Assembly (NCBI GenBank): GCA_030671225.1
Contig: DAOVAE010000088.1
Location: 1-5,601, forward strand
Origin: Desulfobacteraceae bacterium
GTDB taxonomy: Bacteria; Desulfobacterota; Desulfobacteria; Desulfobacterales; UBA11574
Direction: 5' to 3'
Length of the DNA stretch: 5,601 nt
The notes under the pieces are model-generated. The model saw only the letters and a list, made by a program, of their open reading frames with translations, did not search any database and was not told the origin of the DNA. The position numbers were made by a program, and so were the translations under genes. Shown here one piece after another: positions 4,940 through 5,601 of the stretch. Numbering within the stretch: the stretch's first letter is position 1; every line of letters begins with the position of its first letter.

Positions 4940-5566
4940 ATGACGGACAAACCAGCCTATGAAGAATTACAGCAAAGGGTTAAAGAATTAAAAAAAGAGA
5001 ATCAAGAGCATAAGAAGAAATATGAAGAGTTAACCAGGTTGCGGCCAGAAGCTGCTCTAGTAAATGAGTTAAAGGAATCAGAGCAACGGATGTTGGAAAC
5101 TTCAGCATTGCTGGAGTGTTCTCAAACGATTCTTATACATAGGGAATTTGAACAGACAGCTCGTTCCATTTTTGATTCTGCTAAAGGTCTGATTGGTGCT
5201 ACTGCTGGTTATGTCGCCCTGTTAAGCGAGAATGGGATGGAAAATGAAGTTTTATTTTTGGACGATGGCGGATTACCTTGCACTGTCGATCCGAATCTTC
5301 CAATGCCCATACGTGGACTTCGGGAGAAAGCCTATCGAACATGTAAGGCAGTCTTTGAAAACAGCTTCTCTAATAGCAAATGGATGGAGTTCATGCCCAA
5401 TGGGCATGTTACCCTTGACAATGTTTTATTTGCACCGCTCAAAATTGAAGGAAAAGCACGAGGGTTGATAGGCTTGGCCAATAAACCAGGAGGCTTTACT
5501 GAAAACGATGCACGAATGGTAACGGCTTTTAGTGAATTTGCTGCTATCGCTCTTCGCAACATGTGA
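4940..5566 (+). CDS. Coiled-coil plus GAF-domain sensor protein without output domain
   Basis: A 208-residue soluble protein. Residues 1-55 are a charged, Lys/Glu-rich coiled coil (MTDKPAYEELQQRVKELKKE...). This N-terminus is typical of the many PAS/GAF sensor kinases of Desulfobacterales. Residues about 66-208 are one GAF domain: EFEQTARSIFDSAKGLIGATAGYVALLS opening (69-96), SKWMEFMPNGH (146-156), then LDNVLFAPLKIEGKARGLIGLANKPGGF (159-186) and the closing helix TENDARMVTAFSEFAAIALRNM (187-208). GAF domains bind small ligands (cyclic nucleotides, haem, other cofactors) or mediate dimerisation; the ligand cannot be read here. Relatives usually continue into PAS, histidine kinase or diguanylate cyclase modules, whereas this one stops at the GAF end. 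It may act as a separate sensor subunit or be a truncated kinase. The TGA lies in ATGTGAG and overlaps a possible GTG start of a downstream ORF. Confidence 0.87.
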   Translation: MTDKPAYEELQQRVKELKKENQEHKKKYEELTRLRPEAALVNELKESEQRMLETSALLECSQTILIHREFEQTARSIFDSAKGLIGATAGYVALLSENGMENEVLFLDDGGLPCTVDPNLPMPIRGLREKAYRTCKAVFENSFSNSKWMEFMPNGHVTLDNVLFAPLKIEGKARGLIGLANKPGGFTENDARMVTAFSEFAAIALRNM

Positions 5567-5601
5567 GTAACAGAGAAACATTAATTAGCAACAATATCTT
5601 T
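5563..5601 (+). CDS. Possible start of a downstream gene (GTG start, cut by window end)
   Basis: GTG at 5563-5565 overlaps the GAF stop as GTGA and opens a frame to the window end, reading MSNRETLISNNIF with GTG taken as Met. The 4-nt overlap is a classic operon junction. No Shine-Dalgarno precedes it, only 13 codons are visible, and nothing can be recognised. It could equally be a chance frame or the shifted continuation of a longer sensor gene. Confidence 0.25.
   Translation, partial: MSNRETLISNNIF

Overview
The window looks like chromosomal DNA of a Gram-negative, probably anaerobic bacterium of the Desulfobacterota (Desulfobacterales-like). The main clue is the last complete gene. Its N-terminus (MTDKPAYEELQQRVKEL) and GAF ending (SKWMEFMPNGH...LANKPGGF) match the style of the many sensor proteins of that group. 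A cobalamin-type radical SAM enzyme and moderate to low GC with AT-rich spacers fit this. The assignment is inference from family recognition; no search was run.

Layout. Positions 1-238 (minus strand) hold the N-terminal part of a nitroreductase-family flavoenzyme running off the left edge, with a good promoter and ribosome binding site. A 243-bp divergent spacer carries a GC-rich inverted-repeat element. Positions 482-2209 (plus) encode a 575-residue B12-binding radical SAM protein with a C-terminal TPR-like tail. An AT-rich spacer with a small operator-like palindrome leads to 2604-3305, a secreted SYLF/Ysc84-domain protein. A 500-bp spacer holds a perfect 16-bp palindrome, a possible promoter and a possible 32-codon leader ORF. 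It leads to 3827-4318, a protein resembling the host-attachment (Host_attach) family. Right after its stop lies the decayed 3' end of an acetamidase/formamidase gene (4382-4579), in a frame with no usable start. An AT-rich 360-bp spacer precedes 4940-5566, a short coiled-coil plus GAF-domain protein. Its stop overlaps a possible GTG start of another gene that leaves the window.

How the genes work together. There is no clear multi-gene operon. The plus-strand genes are separated by 360-520 bp spacers, and each of the SYLF, host-attachment-like and GAF genes has its own strong Shine-Dalgarno, so they read as independent single-gene units. I see no mobile element, CRISPR array, tRNA or rRNA.

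I did not find a convincing new multi-gene system. The observations most worth checking are the unannotated acetamidase remnant, the radical SAM-TPR fusion, the GAF-only protein that lacks the usual output domains, the GC-rich repeat, and the small ORFs whose stops overlap the starts of the radical SAM and host-attachment-like genes.
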